From positions 43,416-107,415 of the forward strand of contig NZ_JAGHQT010000011.1 of assembly GCF_017744155.1 (NCBI RefSeq): 64,000 bases of DNA, in the 5' to 3' direction. Of this stretch, positions 23,035-32,899 are shown one piece after another. Source of the stretch: Endozoicomonas sp. G2_1 (GTDB lineage: Bacteria > Pseudomonadota > Gammaproteobacteria > Enterobacterales > Alteromonadaceae). The notes beneath the pieces are model-generated. The model ran no database searches. It saw nothing but the letters and a program-made list of their open reading frames with translations, and was not told where the DNA came from. Every line of letters begins with the position of its first letter. Positions within the stretch are counted from its first letter, which is position 1. Made by a program: the position numbers and the translations under genes.

Positions 23035-24426
23035 ATGAGTCTTTCAGTTGTCATTTTAGCTGCGGGTAAAGGTACTCGCATGCGTTCAAGCTTGCCAAAA
23101 GTATTACACCCGGTTGCCGAAAAACCTATGGTGGGTCATGTCATTGACTCAGCTCGAGAACTTGATGCTGAAAATATCTATTTGGTTTATGGTTTCGGTG
23201 GTGAGGTATTAAAAGCGACACTGACACAAGACGGCCAAGGCGATGATCTGACCTTTGTTGAGCAAGCTGAGCAACTGGGCACGGGCCACGCGGTTGATAT
23301 GGCGTCATCTCATATTAAAGACGACGAAGACGTATTGGTGCTATATGGCGATGTACCGTTGACGCAAGTATCAACCTTAGAAAGTTTAGTTGCGGCTAAG
23401 CCCGAAAATGGCATGGCACTATTAACTGTTCACTTGGACAATCCTACCGGCTATGGTCGCATTATTCGTGACTCTTCACCTCAAGATAATGGCAATGTCG
23501 TTGGCATTGTCGAACAGAAAGATGCCAACCCAGAGCAGCTCGCTATTAATGAGTGTAACACCGGTATTTTGCTCGCCAATGGCGGTGACTTAAAACGTTG
23601 GTTGAGCAATTTGTCTAACGACAACGCTCAAGGCGAATACTACTTAACAGACGTAATCGCTATGGCCCATGGTGAAGGTAAAGAAATAGCCACTGCACAT
23701 CCCGAAACGGCTATTGAAGTTGAAGGCGCTAACAATCGCGTGCAACTGGCGGCGTTGGAGCGCGCCTTTCAATTGCGCAAAGCTGAAATGTTAATGATTG
23801 CCGGCGCAAGTTTAAGGGACCCTAATCGCATAGATGTTCGCGGTACTATTATGGTTGGCCAAGAAGTTCATATTGATATCAACTGTATTTTTGAAGGCGA
23901 AGTGGTGTTGTCACATGGTGCAAGAATTGGCGCAAACTGTATTTTAAAAGATTGCACTATTGGTCAGAATGCGATTATCAAACCAAATACAATTATTGAA
24001 GGGGCGGTGATTGGCGACAACTGTTCGGTTGGGCCTTTTGCCCGTATTCGCCCTGATTCAATCATGAACTCTGACTCACATGTCGGTAATTTCGTTGAAA
24101 TGAAGAAAACTACACTAGGCTCTGGCAGTAAAGCAGGTCATTTAACTTACCTTGGTGACACTACCGTTGGTCAAAATGCCAATATTGGTGCTGGTACCAT
24201 TACTTGTAACTACGACGGTGCCAACAAGTTCAATACTATTATTGATGATGGTGCTTTTATTGGTTCAAATAGCTCGCTAGTTGCGCCAGTATTTGTTGGT
24301 AAAGAGGCTACTGTTGGCGCTGGTTCAGTCATTAACAAAGACGTTGAACCAAGCGAGCTTGCAGTTTCTCGCGCTAAGCAGCGCAACATGACCGGCTGGC
24401 AAAGGCCCGTGAAAGAGAAAAAGTAA
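23035..24426 (+). CDS. glmU: Bifunctional N-acetylglucosamine-1-P uridyltransferase / glucosamine-1-P acetyltransferase
   Basis: GlmU makes UDP-GlcNAc for peptidoglycan and lipopolysaccharide. The 463-residue protein has the N-terminal nucleotidyltransferase motif [19 protein letters not shown] and a C-terminal left-handed beta-helix acetyltransferase with hexapeptide repeats (for example [20 protein letters not shown]) and the SNSSLVAPV region. Length is close to E. coli GlmU (456). It sits between the atp operon and glmS, as in many gammaproteobacteria, and has its own terminator. Confidence 0.98.
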   Translation: MSLSVVILAAGKGTRMRSSLPKVLHPVAEKPMVGHVIDSARELDAENIYLVYGFGGEVLKATLTQDGQGDDLTFVEQAEQLGTGHAVDMASSHIKDDEDVLVLYGDVPLTQVSTLESLVAAKPENGMALLTVHLDNPTGYGRIIRDSSPQDNGNVVGIVEQKDANPEQLAINECNTGILLANGGDLKRWLSNLSNDNAQGEYYLTDVIAMAHGEGKEIATAHPETAIEVEGANNRVQLAALERAFQLRKAEMLMIAGASLRDPNRIDVRGTIMVGQEVHIDINCIFEGEVVLSHGARIGANCILKDCTIGQNAIIKPNTIIEGAVIGDNCSVGPFARIRPDSIMNSDSHVGNFVEMKKTTLGSGSKAGHLTYLGDTTVGQNANIGAGTITCNYDGANKFNTIIDDGAFIGSNSSLVAPVFVGKEATVGAGSVINKDVEPSELAVSRAKQRNMTGWQRPVKEKK

Positions 24427-24447
24427 CTCTTTAGTTCGTTGTTAGTT

Positions 24448-24473
24448 AAAAGCACCTTTATTGGTGCTTTTTT
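24448..24473 (+). terminator. Terminator after glmU
   Basis: AAAAGCACC and GGTGCTTTT form a 9-bp stem with a short T-rich loop, followed by more T's. Confidence 0.87.
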
Positions 24474-24624
24474 GTTTTTAGTGAGGTGAATAACAACACT
24501 AGATCAGCAAAAATAGGCTTTGTCGCCACCAAAATCTCGTCTCGTTGTTCGCCGTTGGCATAATTTGTCGATTATTTATTCGAATGGCTTGCATACAACT
24601 TTGGCTTTTGTTTAAATAGCGCAA

Positions 24625-24655
24625 CTTTCAAATCGAAACTTTTACTTTCGTTTTG
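24625..24655. promoter_or_regulatory. Candidate DeoR-type operator upstream of the DeoR-glmS pair
   Basis: The stretch contains CTTTCA (24625-24630), CGAAAC (24634-24639) and CTTTCGTTTTG (24645-24655). Half sites with TTTCRTTT are known for DeoR-family regulators such as AgaR. Position about 65-95 bp before the regulator start suggests autoregulation. This is pattern matching only. Confidence 0.3.
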
Positions 24656-24719
24656 TGTTGTGTTAAAACCTCCTCGAGCCGACATAACACACGTATTGGA
24701 ATTTTGAATTACGATTATT

Positions 24720-25484
24720 ATGTCTAAGCGCAATACTCAACAAAGACGACACACCATTATCACTGAGCTAGAAGCTAGCGGCCAAGTGAGTGTTGATGAC
24801 TTGGCTAAGCGCTTTGAAACGTCAGAAGTGACTATTCGCAAAGATCTTACTGCCCTTGAGAACAGTGGTTTGTTATTGCGACGTTACGGCGGCGCGGTTG
24901 CCTTACCGCAAGAAATAACACAAACGAATAATAATAATCTATCGAAACGAAAGCTGGCGATTGCCAGAGCTGCTGCTGAGTTAATTCGAGATCACTATCG
25001 CATTATTATTGATAGCGGTCGCACGACATCTGCACTCGTTGAACAAATAGCAGAAAAAAAAGGCTTAGTTGTTATGACTAATGCACTCAGTGTTGCTAAT
25101 TTACTTCAAAGTCTAGAAAATGAACCAACAATACTGATGACTGGCGGTACTTGGGATCCTCATTCGGAATCTTTTCAAGGGCAAATCGCCGAGCAAGTGC
25201 TCAGAAGTTACGATTTTGATCAGCTTTTTATTGGGGCTGATGGTATTGATATAGACCGAGGGACGACAACGTTTAACGAGCTTATTGGTTTGAGCCAAGT
25301 GATGGCAGATGTTGCTCGTGAAGTTGTTGTGATGGTTGAGTCTGAGAAGATCGGTCGCAAAATACCTAATTTAGAACTCGCTTGGTCAAAAGTCACAACC
25401 TTAGTGACGGATCAGGCGTTAGCGAAAGAAACAGAAAAAGCATTAATAGAGCGCGGTGTGAACGTTATTTGCGCCGCGTTTTAA
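24720..25484 (+). CDS. DeoR-family transcriptional regulator next to glmS
   Basis: The 254-residue protein has an N-terminal winged helix (about 6-58) with the DeoR signature VSVDDLAKRFETSEVTIRKD and the R-R-Y-GG motif after it. A sugar-phosphate-sensing DeoR C-terminal domain follows (DSGRTTSALVEQ, TNALSVANLL, FIGADGID). It ends 23 bp before glmS in the same orientation, so control of glmS and of amino-sugar supply is the natural hypothesis. The effector is probably a phosphorylated sugar such as glucosamine-6-P, but that is inference. Confidence 0.88.
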   Translation: MSKRNTQQRRHTIITELEASGQVSVDDLAKRFETSEVTIRKDLTALENSGLLLRRYGGAVALPQEITQTNNNNLSKRKLAIARAAAELIRDHYRIIIDSGRTTSALVEQIAEKKGLVVMTNALSVANLLQSLENEPTILMTGGTWDPHSESFQGQIAEQVLRSYDFDQLFIGADGIDIDRGTTTFNELIGLSQVMADVAREVVVMVESEKIGRKIPNLELAWSKVTTLVTDQALAKETEKALIERGVNVICAAF

Positions 25485-25507
25485 CATAGAAAAAAGGATA
25501 AATACTT

Positions 25508-27340
25508 ATGTGTGGTATTGTTGGTGCAGTAGCGCAACGCGATGTTGTAGATATTTTGGTTGAAGGTCTTAAACGCCTAGAATACCGCGGTTATGATTCT
25601 GCAGGTGTTGCCGTGGTTGACCAAAACAATCAGTTACAACGCCTTCGCCGTTTAGGTAAGGTGCAAGAGCTTGCTGATGCTGTTGCTGCGAATCCTGTTA
25701 CTGGTGGTACAGGTATTGCTCATACTCGTTGGGCTACTCATGGTGTTCCAAGCGAAGTGAATGCTCACCCTCATGTTTCATGTGAAACAATTGCTGTTGT
25801 TCACAACGGTATTATTGAAAATCACGAAGAACTTCGAACTGAATTAAAAAGCTTAGGTTATGAGTTTGTTTCAGAGACCGACACTGAAGTTATTGCTCAC
25901 CTTGTCCATCATGAACTAAAGCAGGCCGAGTCACTACTGTCAGCCGTGCAAACTGCGGTGAAAAAACTTGAAGGTGCTTATGGTACCGTGATCATGGATG
26001 TACGAGATACTGAGCGCGTAGTTGTTGCTCGTTCTGGTAGTCCTCTTGTTATTGGCTATGGTTTAGGTGAAAACTTTATTGCCTCAGACATGATGGCATT
26101 GTTACCTGTAACTCGTAAATTTGCCTTTTTAGAAGAAGGGGATGTTGCTGAAGTGACTCGCTTTGATGTGAGTATTTTTGATGTTAATGGCGAGCCAGTT
26201 GAGCGTGAAGCAAAAGAATCTGAAGTAAGTCACGACGCCGGTGATAAAGGTGAATACCGTCACTACATGATGAAAGAAATTTACGAGCAACCAACTGCTA
26301 TTCGCAATACCCTAGAAGGTCGACTCGTTGATGGCACAATCAACACTGAGACGTTTGGCCCTGCTGCCGATGCCATCTTCAAAGATATCGAACATGTACA
26401 AATTATTGCTTGTGGCACTAGTTATCATTCGGGCATGGTTGCCCGTTATTGGTTAGAAGCTCATGCAGGTGTCTCGTGTAACATTGAAATTGCCAGTGAG
26501 TTTAGATACCGCCAATCACATGTGCCGAAAAACGCTTTGCTCGTGACTATCTCTCAGTCTGGAGAAACTGCTGATACACTCGCCGCACTGCGCTTGGCAA
26601 AAGAGCTTGGTTATAAGGCCAGTTTAACCATTTGTAATGTTCCGGGTTCATCGCTTGTACGCGAATCAGACTTAGCCTTTATGACCAAAGCTGGCGCTGA
26701 AATTGGCGTTGCTTCAACTAAAGCCTTCACTACCCAGTTAGTTGGGCTAATGATGCTAACACTTGCTTTGGGTAAACATCACGGTATGTCTGAGCAAGCA
26801 CAAGCTGAAATGACTCACGCTTTAACCACTTTGCCAAACAAGGTAGAAGAAGTGTTGTCGCTAGCTGCACCAATTGAAGCGCTTGCTGAAGACTTTGCTG
26901 ATAAACATCACTCATTATTTTTGGGGCGTGGCGACCAGTACCCAATTGCAATGGAAGGTGCGCTTAAATTAAAAGAAATCTCATACATTCACGCTGAAGC
27001 ATATGCTGCTGGTGAGCTCAAGCACGGCCCACTTGCTCTTATTGATGCGGAAATGCCGGTAATTGTTGTTGCACCTAAAAACGATTTGATTGAAAAGCTT
27101 AAATCAAATGTTGAAGAAGTGCGTGCGCGTGGTGGTTTGATGTATGTCTTTGCGGATGTTGATGCCAAGTTTGACAGCGACGAGACCATGAAAGTGATCA
27201 ATGTGCCACATTGTGACGACTTAATTGCGCCGATTGTCTACACCTTACCTCTACAACTGCTGTCTTATTATGTTGCTATCATTAAGGGCACTGATGTTGA
27301 CCAACCTCGCAATCTTGCCAAATCAGTAACGGTAGAGTAA
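25508..27340 (+). CDS. glmS: Glutamine-fructose-6-phosphate aminotransferase (isomerizing)
   Basis: GlmS makes glucosamine-6-phosphate from fructose-6-phosphate and glutamine, the first step to UDP-GlcNAc. The 610-residue protein begins [13 protein letters not shown], so Cys2 is the amidotransferase nucleophile after Met removal. It has HTRWATHG and NGIIEN in the glutaminase domain, two SIS domains ([22 protein letters not shown]) and ends with the conserved NLAKSVTVE. Length equals the family norm (609). Confidence 0.98.
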   Translation: MCGIVGAVAQRDVVDILVEGLKRLEYRGYDSAGVAVVDQNNQLQRLRRLGKVQELADAVAANPVTGGTGIAHTRWATHGVPSEVNAHPHVSCETIAVVHNGIIENHEELRTELKSLGYEFVSETDTEVIAHLVHHELKQAESLLSAVQTAVKKLEGAYGTVIMDVRDTERVVVARSGSPLVIGYGLGENFIASDMMALLPVTRKFAFLEEGDVAEVTRFDVSIFDVNGEPVEREAKESEVSHDAGDKGEYRHYMMKEIYEQPTAIRNTLEGRLVDGTINTETFGPAADAIFKDIEHVQIIACGTSYHSGMVARYWLEAHAGVSCNIEIASEFRYRQSHVPKNALLVTISQSGETADTLAALRLAKELGYKASLTICNVPGSSLVRESDLAFMTKAGAEIGVASTKAFTTQLVGLMMLTLALGKHHGMSEQAQAEMTHALTTLPNKVEEVLSLAAPIEALAEDFADKHHSLFLGRGDQYPIAMEGALKLKEISYIHAEAYAAGELKHGPLALIDAEMPVIVVAPKNDLIEKLKSNVEEVRARGGLMYVFADVDAKFDSDETMKVINVPHCDDLIAPIVYTLPLQLLSYYVAIIKGTDVDQPRNLAKSVTVE

Positions 27341-27342
27341 TC

Positions 27343-27409
27343 ACTAAGAACTAAGAACTAAGAACTAAGAACTAAGAACTAAGAACTAAGAACTAAGAAC
27401 TAAGAACTA
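27343..27409. repeat. Tandem heptanucleotide repeat ACTAAGA, 9.6 copies
   Basis: Nine perfect copies of ACTAAGA (27343-27405) plus ACTA begin 2 bp after the glmS stop codon and end before its terminator, so they would lie in the glmS 3' untranslated region. No interruptions are seen, implying recent expansion. Confidence 0.97.
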
Positions 27410-27446
27410 TGGTTGTCATTGCTAACTCTAGAGATTAAACAATGAT

Positions 27447-27477
27447 AAAAGCGACTTACTGAGTAAGTCGCTTTTTT
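27447..27477. terminator. Bidirectional terminator between glmS and the convergent flavoprotein gene
   Basis: AAAAGCGACTTAC and GTAAGTCGCTTTT form a 13-bp stem with a 3-nt TGA loop, with T's on one side and A's on the other, suiting both convergent genes. Confidence 0.87.
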
Positions 27478-27490
27478 GTTGGTTAGCTAG

Positions 27491-29011
27491 TTAAGTGACT
27501 TGATCGCCTTGGCTTTTGGGCTCAACCCCGGGGTATAGCTCGTCTAAAGGTATTGATTTGCCATTTTCTGTGACCATGCGAGCGTGGTGCCGCTTTAATT
27601 GCCTCGGTTCTTTAACACCACAAGAGTGCGCCAACACGCCAACTTCATAATTCATATTTTTAACAAAGTTCGCTACTCGTTGCGATTTTTCTGTTGCTAC
27701 TAATCCTCGTTGCAGGCGCTTGTTGTGGGTGGTGATACCTGTTGGGCAGGTATTTTTATTACACTGTAGCGCTTGAATACAACCAAGGGCAAACATAAAG
27801 CCTCGCGCCGAAGTAACAAAGTCGGCACCTACGGCTAACGCCCACGCAACGCCTGATGGTGTTATCAGTTTTCCAGAAGCGACAACCTTGATGCGCTCTT
27901 TAAGTTGATACTGATTGAGCATATCAATAACCACGGGCAAGCTTTCACTAATTGGTAAACCAACATAATCCATTAATGGCATTGGGGCGGCACCGGTACC
28001 GCCATCGGCACTGTCAATGGTGATAAAGTCAGGCGCGGACTCGATGCCACGCGCTTGTATCGCGGCAAACAGTTCGTCTAACCAATGATACGAACCGATA
28101 ACCGCTTTAAAACCAACCGGTTTACCTGTGACTTTTCGCACTCGATCTATTATATCAAGCAAGTCTTTAGTATTATTGATGTCTGGATGTCTATTTGGGC
28201 TAATGGCATCACTGCCCAGTTCAATACCGCGAATTGCGGCAATTTCCGCTGTTACTTTCGCGCCAGGTAAAATTCCGCCCTTGCCCGGTTTAGCGCCCTG
28301 GCTAAGCTTAATTTCGAACATTTTAACTTGTTCGTGAGCAGCAATTTCCTTTAATTTCTCGTCGGATAAATTACCAGCTAAATCGCGGACGCCAAACTTT
28401 GCAGTACCAATTTGGAATACTAAATCAGCCCCACCTTCAAGATGATAGGGTGACAAGCCCCCTTCTCCGGTATTCATCCAACAGCCAGCTTGTTTCGCGC
28501 CTAATGACAGAGCATTGACCGCTGGAATCGATAGTGCACCATAGCTCATTCCTGAAATATTGATCACAGATTGTGCTGAATATGGCTGCTGACAATATTG
28601 ACCAATCAATACCTCTTTGTTCGAACAGGCATCTTCACCTAAAGTTGGGTAAGGACAATTAACGAATAAAATCGAACCCGTTGGTTTTAAGTCGCGAGTA
28701 GAACCAAAAGCGATGGTGTTTACTTCATCTTTGGCTGCGCGATAGGCCCATGAGCGTTCGGCTCGGTTAAACGGCAATTCTTCTCGGTCCATGGCAAAGA
28801 AGTATTGGCGGAAAAACTCGCCCATGTGCTCAAAAACATAGCGAAAGCGGCCAATCACAGGGTAATTTCTGCGAATGGTTTGCTTGGTCTGTGTGACGTC
28901 GACAATGTATAAAACGACTATGCTGAGCAGTGCTAAGCCAATGCAAAAAATAAATAAAAATGCGGCAAATTCAATAGTAATAAACAGCCACGTAGGTACT
29001 GATTCAAGCAT
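27491..29011 (-). CDS. Membrane-anchored FMN-binding glutamate-synthase-like protein
   Basis: The 506-residue protein has an N-terminal membrane helix (about 12-38) followed by a GltB-type FMN barrel. Visible features are the Gly-rich GADLVFQIGTAKFG, GAKPGKGGILPG and DGGTGAAPMPLMDYVG, and a cysteine cluster CIQALQCNKNTC (C-x5-C-x4-C). The cluster is like the 3Fe-4S ligands of glutamate synthase. It lacks the amidotransferase domain, so it is not a full GltB. Stand-alone members have no firm in vivo reaction that I can name. It is the last gene of a leftward operon with a hydrolase-OsmC fusion and a glutaredoxin, which suggests a redox or thiol role. Confidence 0.87.
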   Translation of the reverse strand: MLESVPTWLFITIEFAAFLFIFCIGLALLSIVVLYIVDVTQTKQTIRRNYPVIGRFRYVFEHMGEFFRQYFFAMDREELPFNRAERSWAYRAAKDEVNTIAFGSTRDLKPTGSILFVNCPYPTLGEDACSNKEVLIGQYCQQPYSAQSVINISGMSYGALSIPAVNALSLGAKQAGCWMNTGEGGLSPYHLEGGADLVFQIGTAKFGVRDLAGNLSDEKLKEIAAHEQVKMFEIKLSQGAKPGKGGILPGAKVTAEIAAIRGIELGSDAISPNRHPDINNTKDLLDIIDRVRKVTGKPVGFKAVIGSYHWLDELFAAIQARGIESAPDFITIDSADGGTGAAPMPLMDYVGLPISESLPVVIDMLNQYQLKERIKVVASGKLITPSGVAWALAVGADFVTSARGFMFALGCIQALQCNKNTCPTGITTHNKRLQRGLVATEKSQRVANFVKNMNYEVGVLAHSCGVKEPRQLKRHHARMVTENGKSIPLDELYPGVEPKSQGDQVT

Positions 29012-29037
29012 AACAAGTAAACTCCTCTGCTGCTTCG

Positions 29038-30252
29038 TTAAGCGATGTTAGTCACTATGTTAATCTCGCTTTCGAGTGAACGATGTACTGGACATTTGTC
29101 GGCAATCACCAATAACTTTTGGCGTTCATCGTCGGTCAACGGCCCTGTTAGTGTGATTTTTCGCTCAAACTGATCAACTTTGCCGTCAACTTGCTCGCAG
29201 CTGTCGCAGTCTTGTGCATGAATTTTATTGTGGATGATGTCTACTTCTACGTGATCTAGCGGAATGTTTTTGCGTTTCGCATACATGCGAATGGTCATTG
29301 ATGTACAGGCACCTAAGCCGGCGCTTACCAATTGATAAGGCGTCGGCCCTAAAAAGTCCCCCCCGTAACTTACTGGTTCATCGGCAATCAGGTGATGGCC
29401 AGCCGCGCTAACATCTTGTATAAAGCTATTGGGGTCGGTTTCACTGACTCTAACTACGCCTTCCGGTGCGCTCATGGTTTTTGGTAGCAAACTAACGTCG
29501 ATATAGCGCTGTACCCACGCCGCGATTAAATCAGCCGCATATTCAGCGTCTCTTGCTTCGGTCAGTAAGTGATCGGCATTGTCTAGCGTGATAAAACTTT
29601 TCGGGTGTTTAGCCATTTGGAAGATACGCGCGGCATTATCAATTTCTACGGTTTCATCTAATGGCGCATGTAATACCAATAATGCTTTTTTTAGTGATGC
29701 AATATGTTGCTCAAGTGAAACCTGAGAAATATCATCGATAAACTGTCGTTTAATGGTAAAAGTGCGGCCGCCTAGTTGGACATCGGCCTGACCATGGCTT
29801 TCTATTGAATCTAGGTGCTGACCAAAATTGTGAGCGACGTGCTGCGGATCAGCTGGCGCACCAATAGATATCACCGCCTTTGCTTCAGGCACTTGCCCTG
29901 CTGCCGCTAAAATGGCTGCGCCACCTAGAGAGTGGCCAATTGATAGCTCAGGAGCCTGATAATTGTCTCGCAGGTAGTTAGCGGCGAGTAGCAGATCTTC
30001 AATATTAGAGCTAAAGCTAGTGTTGGCAAATTCACCGCTTGAGTGACCTAAACCGGTAAAATCAAACCTCAGTACAGCAATGCCCAAAGCGGCAAGACGC
30101 TGGGCAATTCTTCTCGCGGCTGGAATATCTTTAGAGCAAGTAAAGCAATGAGCAAATAATGCGTAGGCTGCAGGTTTGCCGACTGGTAAGTCGAGTCTTG
30201 CTGCTAATGTCGAACCATCGTGTCCTAAAAATTCTAAGCGCTGTGTTTTCAT
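29038..30252 (-). CDS. Fused alpha/beta hydrolase - OsmC-like peroxidase protein
   Basis: The 404-residue protein joins two domains. The N-terminal part (about 1-250) is an alpha/beta hydrolase with nucleophile elbow SIGHSLGGAA and a late DNADHLL histidine. The C-terminal part (about 270-404) is an OsmC/Ohr-like domain with the two expected cysteines in GLGACTSMTIRMY and DKCPVHRSLE. OsmC domains reduce organic hydroperoxides; the hydrolase half may act on esters or generate the substrate. This fusion is known in proteobacteria. It lies 32 bp after the glutaredoxin gene and 26 bp before the flavoprotein gene. Confidence 0.9.
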   Translation of the reverse strand: MKTQRLEFLGHDGSTLAARLDLPVGKPAAYALFAHCFTCSKDIPAARRIAQRLAALGIAVLRFDFTGLGHSSGEFANTSFSSNIEDLLLAANYLRDNYQAPELSIGHSLGGAAILAAAGQVPEAKAVISIGAPADPQHVAHNFGQHLDSIESHGQADVQLGGRTFTIKRQFIDDISQVSLEQHIASLKKALLVLHAPLDETVEIDNAARIFQMAKHPKSFITLDNADHLLTEARDAEYAADLIAAWVQRYIDVSLLPKTMSAPEGVVRVSETDPNSFIQDVSAAGHHLIADEPVSYGGDFLGPTPYQLVSAGLGACTSMTIRMYAKRKNIPLDHVEVDIIHNKIHAQDCDSCEQVDGKVDQFERKITLTGPLTDDERQKLLVIADKCPVHRSLESEINIVTNIA

Positions 30253-30284
30253 GAGTTTGTTTCCCGGTTAAGTCGAGCAAGTGA

Positions 30285-30554
30285 TTATGCGTTTGCTGAG
30301 TTGATCTTTAATAGCTTGTGTAATTGACCACTTTGCAATGCTAAGTGTAGGTCGTCATTGCCTCCTACGTGATAGTCGTCGATGAATATTTGTGGCACCG
30401 TTTGACGGTTACTGCGGGTGCGCATCTCCAGTGCTTTTTCTTTGTTATAGGTAATGTCGTATTCTTCAAATTTGACCCCTAAATGGTTCAATGTTGCCTT
30501 TGAGTTTTTGCAATAAGGGCAATACCCTTTACTGTAAATTTCTACTTTAACCAT
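30285..30554 (-). CDS. grxC: Glutaredoxin (GrxC type)
   Basis: The 89-residue protein is a classical dithiol glutaredoxin: KVEIYSKGYCPYCKNSK with the CPYC active site at residues 12-15, TVPQIFIDDYHVGG for glutathione binding, and a C-terminal helix. It is the first gene of the operon with the hydrolase-OsmC fusion and the FMN protein, and is divergent from an AraC-type regulator 160 bp away. Confidence 0.93.
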   Translation of the reverse strand: MVKVEIYSKGYCPYCKNSKATLNHLGVKFEEYDITYNKEKALEMRTRSNRQTVPQIFIDDYHVGGNDDLHLALQSGQLHKLLKINSANA

Positions 30555-30713
30555 AGTGTGACTCCTAAATATTTTTGGGTTGAAAACTATTCACAATCAC
30601 TATTATGCGCTGATAGAAAATACTAACAATGCATAATAGTCTTGAATGTTTACACCGATCGTCTATTCTTTGGCAGTTGATAGCTAACACTGTTGGTATT
30701 TTGAGAGAGTTGC

Positions 30714-31580
30714 ATGGAAATACTGAGTGAGTTGTTAAAGTCGTTAAAAGTCAGCGGTAGTGTGTATTTTTGTGATCACTTGATCTCACCTTGGCAAAAA
30801 GATTATCAAGGTACTAACGCGGCTGCTTTTCACTTGGTCCGAGATGGCCTTTGTTGGGCGACTATTGGTGATCGGGTTGAGCAATTATTTCCCGGTGATT
30901 TGATTTTTATCGGCGCAGGCATTAATCATCAGTTGGCGAGTCAATCGCCACATCAGGCTCGTGGTGAATCAAGTGACAGCTCATTGTTACTTTGTGGTAA
31001 CTGTGATTTTGCGACAGACACATTAACGCCGTTAAAAGATATTTTTCCCGATACTACGATTGTCCGCGCACAAGAGCTTCAGCAGCACCCCTGGCTAAAG
31101 AGTACTTTTGAACAATTGAGCGCTGAGTATATGGCGCAATCACCCGGCAGCGAAATAATCGTTGATAAGCTCACAGAGGTGGTTTTGGTTGAATTAATAC
31201 GGATTAATTTTGGTCGCCGAGAGCAAAATGGTTTTCTAAAAGCGCTTCAAGACAAACGGATATCTGCAGCGCTAAATTTATTGCACCAGTCACCGGAAAA
31301 AGCGTGGACCATCGAGCTACTAGCCAGTGAAATTGGCATGTCGCGAGCGGCATTCGCCAAGCGTTTTACTGATTTGATTGGCGAACCAATGTTTGCCTAC
31401 TTATCTCAACTGAGAATGGAAAAAGCCAAAGAACTTTTGAAAAATACTCAGTTACCGGTTGATGAAATTGCGCTTAAAGTAGGATATGACTCAGAGCGCT
31501 CTTTTGCTAAAACATTTGGTAAGTACCTTGGCGATACACCTAAGCAATACCGCAAAAACAGCGCAAATAACGACGATTAG
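30714..31580 (+). CDS. AraC-family transcriptional regulator with cupin-like N-terminus
   Basis: The 288-residue protein has a cupin-like sensor half (about 1-130; GDLIFIGAGINHQL) and a C-terminal AraC double helix-turn-helix (about 185-285) with WTIELLASEIGMSRAAFAKR and VDEIALKVGYDSERSFAKTF. A short CGNCDF cysteine pair in the sensor half might be redox active. It is divergent from the glutaredoxin operon and is the obvious candidate regulator of it. Confidence 0.88.
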   Translation: MEILSELLKSLKVSGSVYFCDHLISPWQKDYQGTNAAAFHLVRDGLCWATIGDRVEQLFPGDLIFIGAGINHQLASQSPHQARGESSDSSLLLCGNCDFATDTLTPLKDIFPDTTIVRAQELQQHPWLKSTFEQLSAEYMAQSPGSEIIVDKLTEVVLVELIRINFGRREQNGFLKALQDKRISAALNLLHQSPEKAWTIELLASEIGMSRAAFAKRFTDLIGEPMFAYLSQLRMEKAKELLKNTQLPVDEIALKVGYDSERSFAKTFGKYLGDTPKQYRKNSANNDD

Positions 31581-31584
31581 TGCT

Positions 31585-32361
31585 TTACAATAACTGCTCG
31601 GCTAATTCGAGCGCTTGTTGATAAAGTTCAGGATCATTTTCCTTAAACTGATCAACTTTGGTTTGAGCTGGTGAGAAGGCTAAATTAGCTGCATTGATTA
31701 ACCAAGCGAGACCAAGTGGATAGTTTTCTTCAACCCCTTCACTTAAAAAGTAGGCTCGTCCGAGTGCCCCCATCGCTTGCGGAAGTTGTGTCTCAGCCGC
31801 TTGTTGAAACAGCTCGAATGCCGCTGAATACTGACCTTGTTGGCGCAGTTCAACACCTTGTTGATATATCTGCTCAATACTGAGCTGTTCGTCAGCTTCT
31901 TGCTCTTGATTTGATGGCGTTTGCTGTGTCGGTTGCAAAGTCGGCTCAGCTACCGAAAGTTTGCTCGTTGTCGGTTCAAAAACGGTGAATTCATCATCGT
32001 CAAAAATATCACGGATATTAAAATCACGCCTTTTTTCAGTCAGCATGCAAGTGACCACAGTGTCGTAACGAGTATTGAGTTGTTCGGCGTTTTTTTGTTG
32101 TTGTATCAACTGCTGCTGATAAAACTGTATTTGACTTTCTAACTGAGCAATGTGCTTATTTTTGTCGGCAATTTGTTGCTGATAACTTTGCGTGAGACTG
32201 GCAATATGAGCGTCGTGGCTTTTGTCTAGCCTTGTTTGTTGCTTCTCTTGGTTAGCTTCAAATTGGTTAAGAACCTGCTTGATATTATTCTCGTAGTTGG
32301 TCTTCATTTTTTCAAACCAACGTAACAACTGGTTTGCTAAACTTAAGTTGTTATTCGACAT
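31585..32361 (-). CDS. Coiled-coil protein with Sel1-like repeats, function unknown
   Basis: The 258-residue protein has a charged/Gln-rich coiled coil (about 20-105), an acidic spacer (DIFDDDEF) and a C-terminal helical-repeat region with Sel1/TPR character (GVELRQQGQYSAAFELFQQA; AMGALGRAYFLSEGVEENY). Such repeats mediate protein contacts. It ends 4 bp from the convergent AraC gene. It faces away from the chemosensory cluster, so a link to that cluster is not supported. Confidence 0.7.
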   Translation of the reverse strand: MSNNNLSLANQLLRWFEKMKTNYENNIKQVLNQFEANQEKQQTRLDKSHDAHIASLTQSYQQQIADKNKHIAQLESQIQFYQQQLIQQQKNAEQLNTRYDTVVTCMLTEKRRDFNIRDIFDDDEFTVFEPTTSKLSVAEPTLQPTQQTPSNQEQEADEQLSIEQIYQQGVELRQQGQYSAAFELFQQAAETQLPQAMGALGRAYFLSEGVEENYPLGLAWLINAANLAFSPAQTKVDQFKENDPELYQQALELAEQLL

Positions 32362-32589
32362 TGATCACAGCTCGCTAAAGTTCTAACTGAACTAACTTTA
32401 TCAGCTCACCTAGCCAAATTAAATATTTGATGAACAATATTTATTTTTGATTAATAATAACCTTACTTTTTTACGGTTATTAACTATTTTCATTAGTGGC
32501 TTGATTATTTTTGAGTTACCATATAGCTTAAATCTGTCACCTTTTTTTACAAAAATTGAATTTCGTTAATTCGCTAGAGGAATGGCTTG

Positions 32590-32880
32590 ATGGAGCAGAC
32601 ATTACTAGAGTTACCTACTGATTTAACAATCTCTCACGTCCAAACATTCAAGCAAGATGCGCAAAACTTTATTAGCGATGTGCAACATGTCGTTATTTCT
32701 GATCGTTCCCTCGATAAAATTGATACGTTGGGCGTTCAATTATTATTGGCTTTAATTGATCTTATTCTCAGTGAAAAAAAGCAGTTAACGTGGCAAGCCG
32801 ATTCAGATTTACTAAAAGAAACTGTCCGTCAATTGGGTTTGGCAGATTCAGACTTTAAACACTACTTATTCGAACACTAA
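32590..32880 (+). CDS. STAS-domain protein heading the chemosensory cluster
   Basis: The product is 96 residues, read from the ATG at 32590 (AGAGG lies 9 bp upstream; an in-frame TTG at 32587 is possible). It is a single STAS domain with the segment KIDTLGVQLLLALIDL, where a Thr occupies the usual phospho-acceptor position. STAS proteins bind partner kinases or other partners in phosphorylation-dependent switches. It is 19 bp before a CheY-like gene and starts the same-strand che gene run. A second STAS gene lies at 43011. Confidence 0.85.
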   Translation: MEQTLLELPTDLTISHVQTFKQDAQNFISDVQHVVISDRSLDKIDTLGVQLLLALIDLILSEKKQLTWQADSDLLKETVRQLGLADSDFKHYLFEH

Positions 32881-32899
32881 ATTACACAAGGGTTAAACA

